Part shown: piece after piece, positions 7,762 through 11,098 of the stretch | Position numbering within the stretch: position 1 is the first letter of the stretch | Layout: each line of letters begins with the position of its first letter | NCBI GenBank assembly: GCA_003024985.2 | Contig: PXIH01S0006795.1 | Reading direction: 5' to 3' (one strand) | DNA: 11,098 nucleotides | Origin: Euperipatoides rowelli | Lineage: Eukaryota > Onychophora > Udeonychophora > Euonychophora > Peripatopsidae | Position numbers and translations under genes: made by a program | The notes under the pieces: model-generated | What the model was told of the DNA's origin: nothing | The model's input: the letters and a program-made list of their open reading frames with translations, nothing else | The model's database searches: none

Positions 7762-8580
7762 ATATGAAAGTAATAATAAAAATGGATTCTGTGACTTAAC
7801 TCATTTATGACTGACGTAAGTGGAAAGAAAATTACAATTTTCCCAAAGCTATACAAATCTTGTAGAGGCTGGCAGCGCTAAAACTTAAAAGTGCAAAGCA
7901 TGACTCTAAAAATTGTGTTTGCTTCATAAAAGCAGTTTATGGTTTCCTGGTCACCATTTAATCCTCTTGGCATACTTTCAAAAGCTCCAAAAAATAGAAA
8001 AAAAAAATCTCTTTGATTGTGGGGAAGGGAAAATGATTATGTTGTTTGTTCATGCCTTTATCTTGTGCAATGTTTTAGTGAAGTGATGTATAAATGCACT
8101 TATGTTCTTTTAAATAGTTTGGAGTTCTCATCAGGCCAGAATTGAAGCAGATTATTAATTTTTAAAATTTTAACTTGAAAATTTCCTTTTTAGTTCAAAG
8201 ATTAATGCATTGTCAGATGAATGATTATACTAAGAGTGGAAACAATCTATAAAAGTTTGTAAAAGACTATAATTGTGTAGATTTTTTTCAAGTTAGTAGG
8301 CCTATTGGGAGAGTATGGTGATAATTTTCTCTATACCAAATTAGTGCCAGCTAATTATGGAAATAATATTTTTCCAGTTTAATTTTAGCCCTCTTTTATG
8401 CCAAAAAGTTATTATTCTCGTTAAAACTATAGCACATTATTCATGGAAACTTGACTCAAAGCCTAACTTACTTATAAATACTGTAAAAAAAAATACACCT
8501 TGTACTGTAGACACATTATTTTTGTTGAATAAATAATAATCGACTTTGAGTTGAAATTATTTCCAGTACTTAACTTATGT
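7762..8580. other. Gene-free AT-rich stretch
   Basis: About 0.8 kb with no recognised gene. One minus-strand frame at about 7875-8035 stays open for some 54 codons and includes MPRGLNGDQETINCF, but it lacks clear splice signals and I do not call it. A GTAGGCCTAT word is present at 8296-8305. Confidence 0.5.
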
Positions 8581-8835
8581 CTTTAATTGTAGTTTTGGAT
8601 CAGATGACCTCACAAAAAAAAAAAAAAAAAACTGCATAATTCTAATTATTATATAAAACCAGAAATTATGCATTTTTGCTGTTTAAATGATATTTACACA
8701 TAATTTTTTTTTAAATATAATTAAGAATTGATAACTTTTATTTAAATTCCTTAACCGATTTAATTTGTATGGCACCTTTAATTATAATTTTGGGACATTA
8801 TTTCACAAAATATGCATAATTATTTTTTTTAAAAT
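8581..8835 (+). repeat. Diverged direct repeat, two copies about 195 bp apart
   Basis: Copy A starts CTTTAATTGTAGTTTTGGAT at 8581 and copy B CTTTAATTATAATTTTGGGA at 8776. Both continue through a TCACAAAA block and a TGCATAATT block before turning to T/A-rich sequence. Copy A has an 18-base poly(A) (8614-8631) inserted between these blocks relative to B. The similarity covers about 60 bp with indels. Copy A also has an inverted pair, TGCATAATTCT (8633-8643) and AGAAATTATGCA (8661-8672). The two copies could be halves of an old duplicated repeat. Confidence 0.55.
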
Positions 8836-8889
8836 TTAAATAAATTATATAAAGTATAATTATACAGTATATAGATAGAAAGTTGGACA

Positions 8890-8998
8890 GATATATATAT
8901 ATATATATATATATATAGATAGATAGATAGGTTGGTAGATAGATATATAGATAGATAGATACAGTAGGTAGGTAGATAGATAGATAGATAGAGATACA
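8890..8998 (+). repeat. Compound (TA)n / (GATA)n microsatellite
   Basis: An AT dinucleotide tract (about 8890-8916) passes into blocks of GATA units (about 8917-8930, 8937-8960 and 8974-8992) broken by GGTTG, GGTA and ACAGTAG insertions. The word ATACAGTAG recurs at the right side and again in the following 30 bp. This is a typical hypervariable compound microsatellite. Confidence 0.9.
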
Positions 8999-9003
8999 GT
9001 AGT

Positions 9004-9805
9004 TAAAATAATGGATATACAGTAGAAATATACACTGTATTTACATTATACTGTATATCAACAAACAGGTTTTTAGCTTAGGTAATTATTATTATTTTTT
9101 TAAAAAAATTTAAAATTGTTCTGTTTTTGTTTTGCATGTAGGTGTGTGAATGATTGCCAAAACCCTATGTAGGCTACAGTATGTATAGGCATAAAACATA
9201 CCTAATTGATTGTTATCTATAATTATTTGAATCGAGTTAATAAACCTATTTTCGTCTAGGTTATTATTTTTTTTAGTTAATAAAAAAACGGGCAGAATAT
9301 TATGCAGTATGAAAATTCAACAATTCTTAATCAATGTTATTAATAATATCTTAGAATTCACGATTAAAATGGTTATACAGCTGTTTTGTATATGAAATGA
9401 AGTAATGTATATCCAAGTTTATTTTTTCCTATTAGGCTAGTAACTAATTGATCATTTTATTATCAATGTTATGTATAAATCACAAATTGTAGTTATGTAT
9501 AAATCACAAATTGTATTAAAGCTTAACACAATGATGATGTATAGAGAAGCGCCTCCCCCCACCACATCTTACAGTTCAACTCCAACTTCTACCTTTTTCC
9601 TTGTAATATATATTGAGTTTTATGTATATCAATCTAAAGTCAATGCAAAAATCCTTTGAGAATTAATCTGAATTTGGTCAAGGCATATAACATAAGAGCA
9701 CTAAAAGTTAAAATATAGTTTCAGGAAATTCGTTTTCAAATTTTGGACAGTGGAGGGAGTTTTTATTTTATTAAATCAAATTTTTAGACGAAGAAAGCAC
9801 TTTTT
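9004..9805. other. Gene-free AT-rich stretch
   Basis: About 0.8 kb with no convincing gene. The plus-strand frame at 9471-9659 begins in a 24-bp tandem repeat and then gives a short Pro/Ser/Thr-rich segment; I treat it as chance. GTAGGCTAC occurs at 9169-9177. Confidence 0.5.
9468..9515 (+). repeat. Exact 24-bp tandem duplication
   Basis: Two identical adjacent copies (9468-9491 and 9492-9515) each begin GTTATGTATAAATCACAAAT and end TGTA. Perfect identity suggests a recent slippage duplication. Confidence 0.93.
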
Positions 9806-9820
9806 TTAATCAACCTCTAC

Positions 9821-9949
9821 CGACAATATCATCTCAATAAGTTCTGGGGGTAAAAAAAACCCGCCATTTCCAGCATCATTTGTGCAAATAGCCGCAATAT
9901 CATCATAAAGATTCTGATACAAGCTCAATTCCGCATATAACATTTTCCA
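9821..9949 (-). CDS. Possible exon of an F-box-like protein (low confidence)
   Basis: On the minus strand a frame is open from 9988 to a stop at 9806-9808. Within it, a good 3' splice-site sequence (GGGTTGTTTATGTTCAG, ending at 9950) precedes TGG at 9949, and a possible donor GTAGAG follows 9821. The enclosed 129 bp is exactly 43 codons. It reads like protein rather than AT noise, with QNLYDDIAAICTNDAG and then FFLPPELIEMILS at the end. LPPEL-x-x-x-IL is the opening of the F-box, the domain that binds Skp1 in SCF ubiquitin ligases; the rest of the F-box would have to lie in a later exon to the left. If the donor is not used, the frame ends five codons on in a stop. Only about ten residues carry the F-box resemblance, so the family call is tentative and a chance open frame cannot be excluded. 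Confidence 0.3.
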
Positions 9950-9988
9950 CTGAACATAAACAACCCAAAGTCGTATAAGTACTATTAC

Positions 9989-10917
9989 TTAAAATTTTAA
10001 TAGCTAATCACATGCTCAGTCATGGAGTAGTCGCATACGAATATACAGGATTGATACACCGTGGTTGTAGTTGTTTGNTTATTGATTTCTAGCATTGCTT
10101 TTATCCATTTCCGATATAATAATAATTCTGGAAATTTATTTTCCTTGCAATTATATTTTTTTGGAATTCGATGATTTAAAGCCAATCCAAAACCTTTTCA
10201 ATGAGTATGGAAAGAATGTAACACAGTGGATCTTTTTTTTTTTTAATACGGCATAGCATAAAAAAACGTTTGACATGGCATAAATATTTTGATGCGTGTG
10301 GAACCCAGAAACAGTATTTTTTTTTTTTTAGAGGCCTATTGTTTCCTAAGCAAATAATCTGTCCAACTTCTTTTAGCAAAGCCAATCATGCTTACAATCC
10401 AATTTAGAAATGCTCACTGTTCATAGTACACTACTTTGAGATTTTGAACACCAGTGAAATTATTTGATGCATCACTTGTACTTTAACTCACTGATAGATA
10501 TTTCCTTTTACAGTGCCCTAAAACTATAGGCTACATAAAAAGGACTGATAAATGGAAAATACAAAACTGGTTGGTCAGCCTATAATGACATCGTATTTTT
10601 GTCCCCACATTTAATTGTAAAATCAAGAAGTTATTAAACAAGAATTCAGAAAGGTCATAGAGCCAGTCAAGCCATCAAAACAATTATAATTTTATTTGCA
10701 AATAATACAAAATTTTTATTTGCTTTATCAACAGGAATAAAAGTAGATTAATTTTGATAAATAACTAAATATTTTACAAATTGAGGGATAAAAATGTAGA
10801 GTTAGAAGCTTTTATTTTGAAATTAATAATTTAAAATTACATAAATTTATAGTAGGCTATTGGTTCTTCACTTAACATTAAATTACTCCTTACAAGTTTC
10901 TAAATATGTTCAATTAG
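9989..10917. other. No recognisable gene; AT-rich with two minus-strand open frames
   Basis: Two overlapping minus-strand frames, 10176-10385 and 9997-10185, lie directly upstream of the possible exon at 9821-9949. Parts look protein-like (for example NHRIPKKYNCKENKFPEL and YRKWIKAM), but much of the lysine content comes from A-runs, and I recognise no family. A decayed coding region broken by frameshifts at homopolymers is possible; chance is at least as likely. The remainder, 10386-10917, holds GTAGGC-type words at 10527 and 10852 and nothing else I can name. Confidence 0.4.
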
Positions 10918-11098
10918 CAGAAAGGTCCCTAGAGAGGGCAAAGTTTGGGGGTGCGTTGACCTAGTTTAATGATAGCTTACATTTNCATTTGGTCCTAGAG
11001 AGTAAGTAAGTAGCCTATATCAATTTCATCCCGATTGGTTCAAGGATTTAGGATTTCCCCTGGAGGGGGACATAGGGTCAGGGGCTGGGGGACCCTAT
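10918..11098. repeat. Probable dispersed repeat running off the right edge
   Basis: This segment is clearly less AT-rich than the DNA to its left. It contains two similar GGTCC(C)TAGAGAG words (10924-10936 and 10991-11002), the phrase CAATTTCATCCCGATTGGTT followed by CAAGGATTTA (about 11020-11049), and a G-rich tail with GGGGGACATAGGGTCAGGGG. A TTTCATC-x-x-GAT-x-GGTTCA phrase recurs in many invertebrate interspersed repeats, as I recall, so a transposon or its 3' end is likely. Boundaries and class cannot be set from one incomplete copy. Confidence 0.4.

Noticed and set aside
7875-8035. Minus-strand open frame of about 54 codons including MPRGLNGDQETINCF
   Set aside because: The middle looks protein-like, but half of the frame is poly-Phe from an A-run, and no good donor or known motif was found.
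9471-9659. 62-codon plus-strand frame with a Pro/Ser/Thr-rich segment
   Set aside because: It begins inside a 24-bp tandem duplication and ends in AT-type residues; no support for coding.
9997-10385. Possible THAP-type zinc finger (KYCFWVP, HRIP and RKWIKAM pieces on the minus strand)
   Set aside because: The pieces lie in different frames and the cysteine and histidine spacing of a THAP domain is not met.
10510-10521. TACAGTGCCC resembling a Tc1/mariner-type terminus
   Set aside because: No matching inverted copy (GGGCACTGTA) exists in the window and no transposase is nearby.
10924-11098. Short minus-strand frame through the right-edge segment
   Set aside because: It runs only about 20 codons before a stop and follows repeat-like DNA, so it is unlikely to be coding.

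Overview
This is AT-rich (roughly 70% A+T by eye), gene-poor nuclear DNA from a metazoan, most likely an aquatic invertebrate. Frequent homopolymer runs, TA/GATA/TTA microsatellites, stop codons in every frame and DNA-transposon remnants fit a eukaryote. There is no bacterial-style packing of ORFs and no Shine-Dalgarno-led operon. Scattered single N bases suggest a draft shotgun assembly. I cannot name the species. A recurring GTAGGCCTAT-type word and the transposon content are compatible with a mollusc or another marine or freshwater invertebrate, but that is an inference.

The best-supported contents are three DNA transposons. Bases 1-243 are the right end of a hAT-like element whose left end lies outside the window. 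Bases 2507-3164 are a complete 658-bp hAT element with 16-bp terminal inverted repeats and a perfect 8-bp target-site duplication (GATTAACA). It still carries the last 40-odd codons of a Charlie/SPIN-type hAT transposase. Bases 6945-7757 are an 813-bp decayed piggyBac-like element flanked by TTAA, with a frameshifted remnant of a transposase N-terminus. None of the three can make a working transposase from what is visible, so any past movement must have used enzyme supplied from elsewhere.

No complete host gene is recognisable. Two short minus-strand open stretches (about 9821-9949 and 3713-3841) have protein-like composition and possible splice signals. They may be exons of a gene read right to left with long introns. 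The first ends in a motif resembling the start of an F-box. Both are low-confidence.

The rest is non-coding DNA with small structures: a 28-bp near-perfect palindrome (4465-4492), a 31-bp tandem duplication beside the piggyBac element (6833-6894), a 24-bp exact tandem duplication (9468-9515), a diverged direct repeat of about 60 bp (8581/8776), a TA/GATA microsatellite (about 8890-8998), and a GC-richer segment of probable dispersed repeat running off the right edge (about 10918-11098). I found no rRNA, tRNA, CRISPR array, viral gene or toxin gene.
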